The position numbers and the translations under genes are program-made. 8,832 nucleotides of DNA, taken from positions 1,790 through 10,621 of the forward strand of contig VXTA01000159.1 in the NCBI GenBank assembly GCA_009837685.1, in the 5' to 3' direction. The notes under the pieces are model-generated. The model was not told where the DNA came from. It searched no databases and was given only the letters and a program-made list of their open reading frames with translations. This document shows positions 1 through 6,042 of the stretch, piece by piece (the first letter of the stretch is position 1; the number at the start of each line of letters is the position of its first letter). Source of the DNA: Chloroflexota bacterium (GTDB taxonomy: Bacteria > Chloroflexota > Dehalococcoidia > Lucifugimonadales > Lucifugimonadaceae).

Positions 1-719
1 CCACCCGTGCTGTGGACGATGGTTGAACCCGCAAAGTCTTCAAATCCCATCTGATACAACCAACCTTCGCCCCATGTCCACGCTCCGACGATGGGATAGA
101 TGATCGCTGTCAGAGCCAATGTGAAGATGAAGAACGGCCACATTCTGACACGCTCTGCCAGGGCTCCCGAAACGATCGAGGCTGTGGTCGCCACGAATAC
201 CATCTGGAAGAACCAGTCGGACATTGTGGCGTAGCCTTGATCGACTACACCTCCCAACGCTCCTTCCTCCCCATCGAGCAGTGCCAACTCGTCGGAGGAA
301 GGGCCATACATCAACTTGAATGAACCGATGAAGTCTCCAACATCGACGTACATGAGGTTGTATCCGATGAAGAAGAATGCGAGACCAGCGATGGAGTATA
401 GCCCGATGTTTTTAAGGCAGATCATTGAAGCGTTCTTGGTTCTAACAGAGCCAGATTCGAGCATGGTGAAGCCCGCGCACATCCACATCACTAGCACACC
501 CCAAACCAAGAACGAGAATGTGTTGAAAACGAATGCTATTTCTTCGGCGCTCTCTGCGAAATCCACCGACGGTTGCCCCAACAAAAATGCCGGGACTACA
601 AGTAATCCACCCACTGAGACGACTGGAATCCGTTTGATCGATCTTCCAAGACCATTGATCGATGCAACCAAAAGATCTTTGGTTTTGCTACTTAATCCGC
701 GTACATCACCGGAATACAT
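1..719 (-). CDS. amt: Ammonium transporter (Amt/MEP family), 3' end cut by window start
   Basis: Channel-type ammonium transporter of the cytoplasmic membrane; 239 residues are visible of a family usually about 400-450 long, so roughly the C-terminal half lies outside. By alignment from memory with E. coli AmtB, the pore residues are present: F175 (AmtB F107, upper gate) in FFQMVFVATTAS, W216 (W148), D228 (D160) and pore H236 (H168) in EDFAGSTIVHSTG. The GALAER motif is at 185-190. A hydrophobic segment at about 31-48 after a basic stretch (SIKRIP) looks like a signal peptide or anchor; the first channel helix starts near residue 60. The ATG at 719 is chosen because GGAGGT sits 9 nt upstream and no ATG, GTG or TTG occurs in frame between it and an upstream in-frame TAG. 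The gene follows dppC after 139 bp; no GlnK gene is visible, though one could lie downstream. Family identity is very secure; the substrate is ammonium by family. Confidence 0.96.
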   Translation of the reverse strand, partial: MYSGDVRGLSSKTKDLLVASINGLGRSIKRIPVVSVGGLLVVPAFLLGQPSVDFAESAEEIAFVFNTFSFLVWGVLVMWMCAGFTMLESGSVRTKNASMICLKNIGLYSIAGLAFFFIGYNLMYVDVGDFIGSFKLMYGPSSDELALLDGEEGALGGVVDQGYATMSDWFFQMVFVATTASIVSGALAERVRMWPFFIFTLALTAIIYPIVGAWTWGEGWLYQMGFEDFAGSTIVHSTG

Positions 720-858
720 GCCAACCAGACCTCCAATGACAGTCGTTCGATGCGCCCCTGATCGTAGGTAGCGTGCTTTTAGAGCAAGTCTCTACAGTAT
801 TGCAGAAGCGTATCGAATTCGCTGGTGATTACACGCTAGTGACTACGCCATATCGTCG
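720..858 (-). other. dppC-amt spacer, nothing clear
   Basis: 139 bp between the dppC stop and the amt start. Apart from the amt Shine-Dalgarno I see no stem-loop followed by a T-run and no convincing promoter. A weak pair, CTGCAA and TCTAAA 16 bp apart, is too degenerate to call. Confidence 0.4.
729..734 (-). promoter_or_regulatory. Shine-Dalgarno of amt
   Basis: GGAGGT on the minus strand, 9 nt before the ATG at 719. It supports that start even though the frame stays open upstream. I saw no convincing -35/-10 pair in the 720-858 spacer, so amt may have a weak promoter of its own or be read through from dppC. Confidence 0.7.
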
Positions 859-1794
859 TTATAACTGTCGTAATCTCGGGTCCCAGCGATCTCTAAGCCA
901 ATCACCAATGAAGTTGACTGACATCACGATGAGCAAGATAGCCAACCCAGGAAATACAGCCATCCACCAAGCAGTGTTTAGGTACTGCCGAGCGTCAGAG
1001 ACCATGTTTCCCCACGTGGGGATGTTGGATGGGACACCAGCACCCAGGAAGGAAAGGCCGGCTTCTGTGAGGATCAGTCCGCCAACGCGGAGAGTGATCA
1101 GTACGACGACGGTGTTGATCAATCCAGGTGTCAGATGCCGCCACATGATGCGGAAGTCGGAACCGCCGGCGACGCGTGAATAAGCGACGTAGTCGCGGGT
1201 CTTGAGGGTTAGGACCTCGGCGCGCACGTTCCTCACTACACCCGCCCATGTGGCAAGTATCAGCAGAATCAACAAAACCTGCACGCTCTGACCGAACACG
1301 ATGGCGGCCAAGATGGCGATCAACAGGAATGGCAAGGCGTTCCAGACGTCCACCAACCGCATCATCAACTCGTCGAACAGCTTGCCGTAAAAGCCCGAAA
1401 CCATGCCTATTGTCGCACCTACTGCGACGCCCACTACAAGAGATATGCCTGCAACTGCGAGCGATATTCGGGCACCGTACATGATGCGAGTGAGGATGTC
1501 ACGGCCCAGGTGATCGGCACCTAGGATGAAGCGATCTGTGAGACGCTCGTTTTCCTCGTAGTACTCCGTGTACCAAATCGGAGGGGCCTGGCGGGCCCGC
1601 AAGTTTTGTTCGTCTTGTCCGAACGGTGCTAGCCACGGCGCAGAGAGTGCCATGAATATGAGCAAAGCGACGACGAGCATAGGAATGACAGGCCATCGAC
1701 GCAGGACATACCAGAGCTTGCTGCCAAAGCTACGTTCATCCGACGTTGTCGGCGATTGAGCGGCGCTGTTGAGGCTGGCAGTGTCAGTAGTCAT
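859..1794 (-). CDS. ABC transporter permease, DppC/OppC-like
   Basis: Second inner-membrane permease of a peptide/opine/nickel (PepT-type) ABC importer, 311 residues, normal for DppC. A cytoplasmic N-terminus (about 1-35) precedes the first membrane helix (36-57, VIPMLVVALLIFMALSAPWL). The family signature LGADHLGRDILTRIMYGAR is at 91-109. Further hydrophobic helices run to about 298. The EAA-loop region that docks the ATPase is at about 201-226 (YSRVAGGSDFRIMWRHLTPG), followed by LSFLGAGVPSNIPTWGNMV, another DppC hallmark. The C-terminus ends in DRWDPRLRQL, typical of the family. The ATG at 1794 lies only 2 bp after the dppB stop, with no strong Shine-Dalgarno, so translation is probably coupled to dppB. 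No dppD/dppF ATPase gene follows. The substrate cannot be told from the permease. Confidence 0.95.
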   Translation of the reverse strand: MTTDTASLNSAAQSPTTSDERSFGSKLWYVLRRWPVIPMLVVALLIFMALSAPWLAPFGQDEQNLRARQAPPIWYTEYYEENERLTDRFILGADHLGRDILTRIMYGARISLAVAGISLVVGVAVGATIGMVSGFYGKLFDELMMRLVDVWNALPFLLIAILAAIVFGQSVQVLLILLILATWAGVVRNVRAEVLTLKTRDYVAYSRVAGGSDFRIMWRHLTPGLINTVVVLITLRVGGLILTEAGLSFLGAGVPSNIPTWGNMVSDARQYLNTAWWMAVFPGLAILLIVMSVNFIGDWLRDRWDPRLRQL

Positions 1795-1796
1795 CT

Positions 1797-2747
1797 TCAG
1801 TCGTATCTGATCCTGGGGTCGATCACCAGATAAAGCATGTCAGCTAGGAAGCTGCCGGCGACGTAGAGGATCGCAAACATGAATATGACGCCGGTAAGCA
1901 ATGGAAAGTCGTTATTGTGGATCGAATCGACAGCCAACCTGCCGACACCAGGCCAGGCGAAGACGGACTCCACGATTACGGAACCTTCAAGGAAGCCGAT
2001 GAGTATTAATGCCGATACAGTGATGGGCGGGATGAGTGCGTTCCTGAAGGCATGCTTCCAGATGACGGTATTTACCTCTACGCCCTTCGCGCGTGCCAGT
2101 TTTACAAACTCCGAGTCGAGCACTTCGAGCATCGAGGAACGGGTCAGGCGGAGGTAGCTGGCGGCTGGGAGTAGGCCGAGGGTAAGAGTAGGCAGTGCCA
2201 AAGCTTTGACTTGGTGAGGCCAAAACGTTTCGTCAACAGGTCGGCCGCCAGGTGGGAGCCAGTCAAGCGTGACAGCGAAGATTAGGATGCCCACGATGCC
2301 CATGAAGAAGGCGGGGGTAGCCTGACCCAACAGTGCGAAAGTGCGACCAAAGTAGTCCCAAATCGTTCCTCGGGCAATGGCGGATAGGACGCCTAGGGGG
2401 ATGCCGATCAGAGTCGCTAGGACGAAGGCAGCTACACCGAGTTGGATAGTGGCACCGAGTTTCTCGAATACGACCGTGCGAACATCGCGTTCGGCGAGGA
2501 GGGTTTGCCCGAAGTCGCCGGTAATGACGCGACCCAACCAGATAAAGTATTGAACGATTAGTGGTCTATCTAGAGCCAATTTCTCGGATAAGGCGGCAAT
2601 CTGTTCCTCGCTCATGCCGTAACCACCGGGCTTGGCATAAAGGAGCAGAGGGTCGCCGGCCATTCGGGATAATACGAAAACTATGAGCGTCGCTGCTACG
2701 AGCGACATGATTGCAAAAACGAATCGCTGGGCTAGGAATTTCTTCAT
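1797..2747 (-). CDS. ABC transporter permease, DppB/OppB-like
   Basis: First permease of the same importer, 316 residues, normal for DppB. The N-terminus MKKFLAQRFVFAIMSLVAAT is a typical DppB start: a short basic segment then the first helix (about 9-28), followed by the periplasmic motif GDPLLLY. The EAA loop is well kept at about 213-241 (EFVKLARAKGVEVNTVIWKH then RNALIPP). It is followed by the family motif GFLEGSVIVESVFAWPGVGR (about 251-270) and the C-terminal LYLVIDPRIRYD. The start at ATG 2747 fits the family, but I see no Shine-Dalgarno just upstream (minus-strand GACGCGTAATCAA precedes the ATG), which is unusual beside the strong sites of sbp, yidC and jag. It lies 136 bp after the binding-protein gene, across a spacer with two stem-loops, and its stop is 2 bp before dppC. 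Confidence 0.95.
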   Translation of the reverse strand: MKKFLAQRFVFAIMSLVAATLIVFVLSRMAGDPLLLYAKPGGYGMSEEQIAALSEKLALDRPLIVQYFIWLGRVITGDFGQTLLAERDVRTVVFEKLGATIQLGVAAFVLATLIGIPLGVLSAIARGTIWDYFGRTFALLGQATPAFFMGIVGILIFAVTLDWLPPGGRPVDETFWPHQVKALALPTLTLGLLPAASYLRLTRSSMLEVLDSEFVKLARAKGVEVNTVIWKHAFRNALIPPITVSALILIGFLEGSVIVESVFAWPGVGRLAVDSIHNNDFPLLTGVIFMFAILYVAGSFLADMLYLVIDPRIRYD

Positions 2748-2883
2748 TTGATTACGCGTCGATCATCGAGTCTCATCGGATCCCATTTCAGGGATCGGCA
2801 CCAAGACGATGATACGGGACGCTGTGAAGATCGGCCCAACGCCGGGCGAAACTACTTCGCCCGGCGTTGGAACCTGGGTTGCT
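2748..2883 (-). promoter_or_regulatory. Binding protein-permease spacer with two stem-loops
   Basis: This 136-bp spacer separates the binding-protein stop (2884) from the dppB ATG (2747). It contains a perfect 15-bp inverted repeat with a 5-nt loop (2836-2870) and a second 6-bp stem-loop (GATCCC at 2779-2784, GGGATC at 2791-2796). Neither is followed by a T-run on the minus strand, so neither is a canonical terminator. Stem-loops at this position in ABC importer operons (malE-malF is the classical case) stabilise the upstream message and let the binding protein outnumber the permeases; that role here is inference. A new promoter for dppB inside the spacer is not excluded. Confidence 0.6.
2836..2870 (-). 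repeat. Perfect 15-bp stem-loop after the binding-protein gene
   Basis: CCAACGCCGGGCGAA (2836-2850) is exactly complementary to TTCGCCCGGCGTTGG (2856-2870), leaving a 5-nt loop (2851-2855). It starts 14 bp past the binding-protein stop codon. The very GC-rich stem should be stable in RNA. No T-run follows on either strand, so partial termination or 3'-end protection of the upstream message is likelier than full termination. Confidence 0.85.
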
Positions 2884-4836
2884 TTAGCGTTGGACGAGTT
2901 TGATGTTCTCGAACTCGTTGGAGCCAGCAAAGGCGGACGACGTGCCTACCCAATCTGCAATGGAGTTGGGGTTGTAGACGGTCAATACCGGGACCTGAAC
3001 GGTGCCGGCGAAGATCATCTGGTCGTAGAGGTAGTCGACTAGCTCGGTGTTCAAACGGATGCGCTCAACCGGATCGCCTTCGACTGCGACTGCCTTAAAG
3101 GTGTCAGCGATCTGGGGGATCTCGATACCGCAACCGAAGCCGCCACGGGTGAAGCTGGTCTCAGTGAGGCCGTGGGGCCAGTCGAACGGAATGGCCGTGG
3201 AACCTTCGTCACAGTCACCTGCGTACGGGATGGTGTTGGTTCGACCGACCAAGCTCGGGCGGATGATCGAGTACGCTGACTTGAAGACCTGCAGATCCAT
3301 CTCGGGCCACAGCTCTTTCCACATGCCGGCGATGGCGTCGTTCAACTCGGCGTTGGTTCCGCTAGAACCGCCGAGTTCGCCACCGGTCCAGATACCGATC
3401 GGGAACTTACCGGTCGGCCAGGCAGTGCCAGCCATGTGCTCAATAGCCTCATCTGGGTTGTACGGGATCAACCACTCGTCTTTGAAGTAGCTTGCGGTGG
3501 TGTCGACGTATTCGATGGAGCCGACTGTGCCGAAGCCATCGAGAATGGTCTCGACGAGGAGTTCGCGGTCGATGGCTTTCGCCAACGCCCAGCGGACTTC
3601 TCGAGCTTCTTCCATGTCACCAGGTTGCTTTCCTTCAATGTTGCAGCCTACCCATGGAAGGTCGTGGACACAGTATCCGGAACCGGTGCGGTCCAGAGGC
3701 TCGCCGGTGCGAGCATGGTTCTCCTCCCAGTAGTTCCCGGAGAAGATGACTTGGTGCACGCGGCCGGAGCGGGTGATGCTCTCGGCCCTGAAGCCGCTCT
3801 CGACTAGAGGTCGGATGTCCTTGAGCGGTACGGCGTCTGCTATGTCGACGTCGCCAGTGCGGAGGAATGCGACACGGGTTGAGGGTTCGGGGACCTCGGT
3901 GAAGCGAAGGGTCTGGATCTCGGGGTTCGCAAACCAGTGGTCGTAGTCGACCACTGATAGAACCGCTCGGTCGTCCTGGACCCACTCAACGACCTCGAAT
4001 GGGCCAGTGGAGACGATGTTCTCTCGGAGCCAGTCCACGCCGTTCTGGTCGTAGGCAGCTTTGGAGAAGAAAGCCGTGCCTTGTGCCTGTTCGTTCAGGA
4101 AGTTACCGTTCCAGCGGGGATCGAAACCGCCGTCGGTGAAGTTGAATCGAACGGTGTTGTCATCAACCTTCTCGGTTTCGTCGAAGATTGCTGCGAAATC
4201 ACCGGCCTGACCGTGGATGCTGGTTGGGTTTGTGTTGGCGTTGCCGTCGTTCATGGTGAATACGACATCGTCAGCGGTGAAAGCACCGTAGCCGTCGTGG
4301 AAGACGACATCTTCGCGGAGATTGACGATGGCGTGCGAAAGATCGGCTGCGAGCTCCCAGTCGGTTGCTAGCTTGCCGATGGTTCGACCATCGTCGTCGA
4401 CTGCGAACAGTCCTTCGCCGACACCCCAGTACTGCATCGCCTCGACCGGAGCCTGAGCGCTACCAAGACCAACGCCGGGAGCGATGTTGAACACTGCGAC
4501 ACTTATCTCACCGTACTCGTTCTTTGGTTGTGGTGCAGGCTCAAGCTGTGCGATCGGCAACGGAGTAGCCGTCGGAATCGGAGTAGCGGTAGCTATTTCG
4601 ACGATGGTTCGAGTGACCTCGACTTCACGAACAACTTCCTTCTCAACCTCTACCGGTACTTCGACCTGGACTTCGCGTACGACTTCCTTTTCGACTTCTA
4701 CCGGTACTTCGACCTCGACAGTCTGAATGACGGCGCGTTCAACGGTGACCTCTACGATCTTCTCCGTGGTACACGCGAATGCGGCAAAAGCAAGCAATGC
4801 TGCTAACGCCGCTAGAGTAAATCTCTTTGAGACCAT
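2884..4836 (-). CDS. ABC transporter substrate-binding lipoprotein (SBP_bac_5 family)
   Basis: Extracytoplasmic solute receptor for the dppBC-like permeases, 650 residues, longer than the usual 500-550. Residues 1-21 form a lipoprotein signal peptide (basic KR then LAALAALLAFAAFA) and C22 is the likely lipidated Cys, although AFAC is a weak lipobox. Residues about 25-81 form a Val/Glu/Lys stalk with two 16-residue repeats (42-57 and 58-73), then a Thr/Pro linker (TATPIPTATP, 82-92). The globular domain starts near 105. Recognisable family features include VVFHDGYGAFTADDVVFT (about 174-191), STGPFEVVEW and REVRWALAKAIDRELLVETI. Four Cys residues in the mature domain (GYCVHD, GCNIE, GDCDEG, GCGIEI) could form disulfides. 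The ATG at 4836 has AGGAGG 4 nt upstream. The family binds peptides, nickel, opines or other small solutes; the substrate here is not determinable by eye. Confidence 0.94.
   Translation of the reverse strand: MVSKRFTLAALAALLAFAAFACTTEKIVEVTVERAVIQTVEVEVPVEVEKEVVREVQVEVPVEVEKEVVREVEVTRTIVEIATATPIPTATPLPIAQLEPAPQPKNEYGEISVAVFNIAPGVGLGSAQAPVEAMQYWGVGEGLFAVDDDGRTIGKLATDWELAADLSHAIVNLREDVVFHDGYGAFTADDVVFTMNDGNANTNPTSIHGQAGDFAAIFDETEKVDDNTVRFNFTDGGFDPRWNGNFLNEQAQGTAFFSKAAYDQNGVDWLRENIVSTGPFEVVEWVQDDRAVLSVVDYDHWFANPEIQTLRFTEVPEPSTRVAFLRTGDVDIADAVPLKDIRPLVESGFRAESITRSGRVHQVIFSGNYWEENHARTGEPLDRTGSGYCVHDLPWVGCNIEGKQPGDMEEAREVRWALAKAIDRELLVETILDGFGTVGSIEYVDTTASYFKDEWLIPYNPDEAIEHMAGTAWPTGKFPIGIWTGGELGGSSGTNAELNDAIAGMWKELWPEMDLQVFKSAYSIIRPSLVGRTNTIPYAGDCDEGSTAIPFDWPHGLTETSFTRGGFGCGIEIPQIADTFKAVAVEGDPVERIRLNTELVDYLYDQMIFAGTVQVPVLTVYNPNSIADWVGTSSAFAGSNEFENIKLVQR
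4618..4713 (-). repeat. Tandem 48-bp repeat encoding the stalk of the binding protein
   Basis: Two in-frame, adjacent 48-bp units (4666-4713 and 4618-4665) each encode the 16 residues VEVPVEVEKEVVREV plus Q or E. The DNA copies share long identical stretches, for example the 18 bases CTACCGGTACTTCGACCT at 4650 and 4698 on the plus strand, but differ at synonymous positions. The copies are therefore not brand-new, or have been held at protein level. Confidence 0.85.
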
Positions 4837-4840
4837 TGTC

Positions 4841-4846
4841 CCTCCT
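4841..4846 (-). promoter_or_regulatory. Shine-Dalgarno of the binding-protein gene
   Basis: Perfect AGGAGG on the minus strand, with a short 4-nt gap to the ATG at 4836. This suggests strong translation, as expected for an abundant binding protein. Confidence 0.8.
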
Positions 4847-4875
4847 ATGTGCGTTTACGTAATTCGCAACTTTCT

Positions 4876-4881
4876 ATTGTA
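4876..4881 (-). promoter_or_regulatory. Candidate -10 element of the transporter operon
   Basis: TACAAT on the minus strand matches the bacterial -10 consensus at five of six positions and lies 39 nt before the ATG at 4836, giving a leader of about 30 nt. The region around it is AT-rich. No good -35 box is found 16-18 nt upstream (TTATTT/TATTTC only). It sits just downstream of the candidate jag-operon terminator, a sensible place for a new promoter. Confidence 0.4.
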
Positions 4882-4899
4882 TTTATGAAAATAAACCCG

Positions 4900-4920
4900 A
4901 AATAAAGCGCGAAAACGCGC
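4900..4920 (-). terminator. Probable rho-independent terminator of the rnpA-jag operon
   Basis: On the minus strand GCGCG (4920-4916), a TTTT loop and CGCGC (4911-4907) form a 5-bp GC stem, extended by a G-T pair, followed at once by TTTATTT (4906-4900). The stem is short, so efficiency is uncertain. Position fits: about 110 bp after the jag stop and before the transporter promoter. A second small hairpin, GCGGC-6 nt-GCCGC at 4997-5012, lies closer to the jag stop but has no T-run on this strand. Confidence 0.5.
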
Positions 4921-4980
4921 CATATGCGACGAATTATGTCGAAAATCGACGAAATGTAACGCAATCTAGACGTTAAAACA
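4921..4980. promoter_or_regulatory. AT-rich spacer with direct repeats and a small palindrome
   Basis: CGACGAA occurs at 4927-4933 and again at 4947-4953, exactly 20 bp apart. Between and overlapping them is the inverted repeat GTCGA-AAA-TCGAC (4938-4950). Spacing of about two helical turns upstream of the candidate promoter is what a regulator site could look like, but no known operator is recognised and the sequence is short enough for chance. Confidence 0.25.
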
Positions 4981-5031
4981 TCCGGATTGGTTGAATGCGG
5001 CTGATTTGCCGCTTTAGCGTGCCTATGGTGC

Positions 5032-6042
5032 CTAGCGTGGTTTGACTACCACGTGGCGCTCTGATCCCTGGCCTTCGCTCTCTGTAACGACTTCCGGATT
5101 GTCCGACAAAGCGATGTGGACAATGCGTCGCTCTTCAGGGGTCATAGGGTCGAGCGAGCGAGCTCTGCCACGCGATGCGGCCCGGGCCGCGCTCTCGGCT
5201 ATGGTGTGGAGTTTTTGGGTTCGTCGGAGTTGATAGCGCTCGACATCGATGATGATGTTAGCCCGTTGCTTCAGCTGGCGGTTAACCAACATCCTGACAA
5301 TGAATTGCAGATCGCGTAAGGTTTCGCCGCGTCGCCCGATGAGCAGTCCGGCGTCTGCACCTTCGATCTCGAACACGATTGAGCCGTCCCTGAGTTCGTC
5401 CAGCACGTACGCTTCTACATCGACATTCATAGCAGCGATGAGGTAGCCCAGGATCTCGCCAGTGGTAGCCTCCAATTCCTCGCGGTTTTGAATCGGCTCT
5501 GCGACAGGTTCTTGTCGCCTCCGGGCCGGTTGCTCGTCTCTAGACTCTTGGGCGGTTGGTTCGGGTTGCGTCCGCTCCTGTTGCGAACGCTGATTGTTGG
5601 ATCTGCGCTGACGCCGCTGTCGGTTCTGTGCGGGTTGGCGGTTGCGTCGGGGTGCCGGACGCTCGCGGCGAGTCTCCGCGTCTTCGCTACCAGCTTCCCG
5701 GTTCGAGGAATCTCGTTGACCACGGGCCGGGCGTTCGCGTCGCTGACGATTTCGGTTTTGACGAGGTTGGCGAGTAGGCGCGGACGCCTCGGCATCAGCA
5801 ACGCCCGTAGCCTCGTCCATTTGCGCTTGCCGTTCCGCTGCTTCCATTGCCTCTTCGGCAATGACGTCCGAGAGTTTAGCGACCTCAATTTCGGCTAGGG
5901 CACCTCCGAGCCCGAAGATTCCAGATCTGCCCGGGTTGAGAACCCTAATGTCTACGTCTTCGAGCTCTGCGCCTAGAGTTTCGAGCGCGACGGCGGTTGC
6001 CTCTTGTACGTTCTTGCCGGTGAATACTCGTCGAATCGTCAT
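5032..6042 (-). CDS. jag: RNA-binding protein Jag/KhpB (Jag_N-KH-R3H)
   Basis: Cytoplasmic RNA-binding protein, partner gene of yidC in many bacteria; in Firmicutes KhpB acts with KhpA in RNA binding, cell division and envelope control. It has 336 residues. The Jag_N domain is at about 1-55 (MTIRRVFTGKNVQEATAVAL, ending in the hallmark GRSGIFGLGG at 38-47). A long Arg/Gln/Asn/Glu linker (about 78-190) follows. The KH domain spans about 193-265 with its GxxG loop as GRRG (236-239) in LLIGRRGETLRDLQ. The R3H domain spans about 268-336 with R305-x3-H309 in TPEERRIVHIAL and the typical end SERHVVVKPR. ATG 6042 is fixed by the Jag_N start and by AGGAGGA 8 nt upstream. Its first 98 bp overlap the yidC 3' end in another frame, so translation is probably coupled. 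The linker is rather longer than in many homologues and probably disordered. Confidence 0.96.
   Translation of the reverse strand: MTIRRVFTGKNVQEATAVALETLGAELEDVDIRVLNPGRSGIFGLGGALAEIEVAKLSDVIAEEAMEAAERQAQMDEATGVADAEASAPTRQPRQNRNRQRRERPARGQRDSSNREAGSEDAETRRERPAPRRNRQPAQNRQRRQRRSNNQRSQQERTQPEPTAQESRDEQPARRRQEPVAEPIQNREELEATTGEILGYLIAAMNVDVEAYVLDELRDGSIVFEIEGADAGLLIGRRGETLRDLQFIVRMLVNRQLKQRANIIIDVERYQLRRTQKLHTIAESAARAASRGRARSLDPMTPEERRIVHIALSDNPEVVTESEGQGSERHVVVKPR

Noticed and set aside
316..771. Plus-strand frame of 151 residues
   Set aside because: It is antisense to amt, whose pore residues are clearly conserved; nothing in the product is recognisable.
3436..3807. Open frame on the plus strand, 123 residues
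   Set aside because: It is antisense to the well-supported binding-protein gene; its product has no motif and its start lies in the middle of conserved coding sequence.
4484..4806. Plus-strand frames rich in Ser/Thr and in Tyr/Phe/Asp repeats
   Set aside because: The repeats are the reverse-strand reading of the binding-protein stalk and do not indicate a separate repeat protein.
4997..5012. Small GCGGC/GCCGC hairpin just after jag as its terminator
   Set aside because: It has no T-run on the minus strand. The hairpin at 4900-4920 has one and is the better candidate.
5488..5898. Open frame of 136 residues on the plus strand
   Set aside because: It lies opposite the low-complexity Arg/Gln linker of jag, whose composition removes stops on the other strand. 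It has no Shine-Dalgarno and no recognisable domain.
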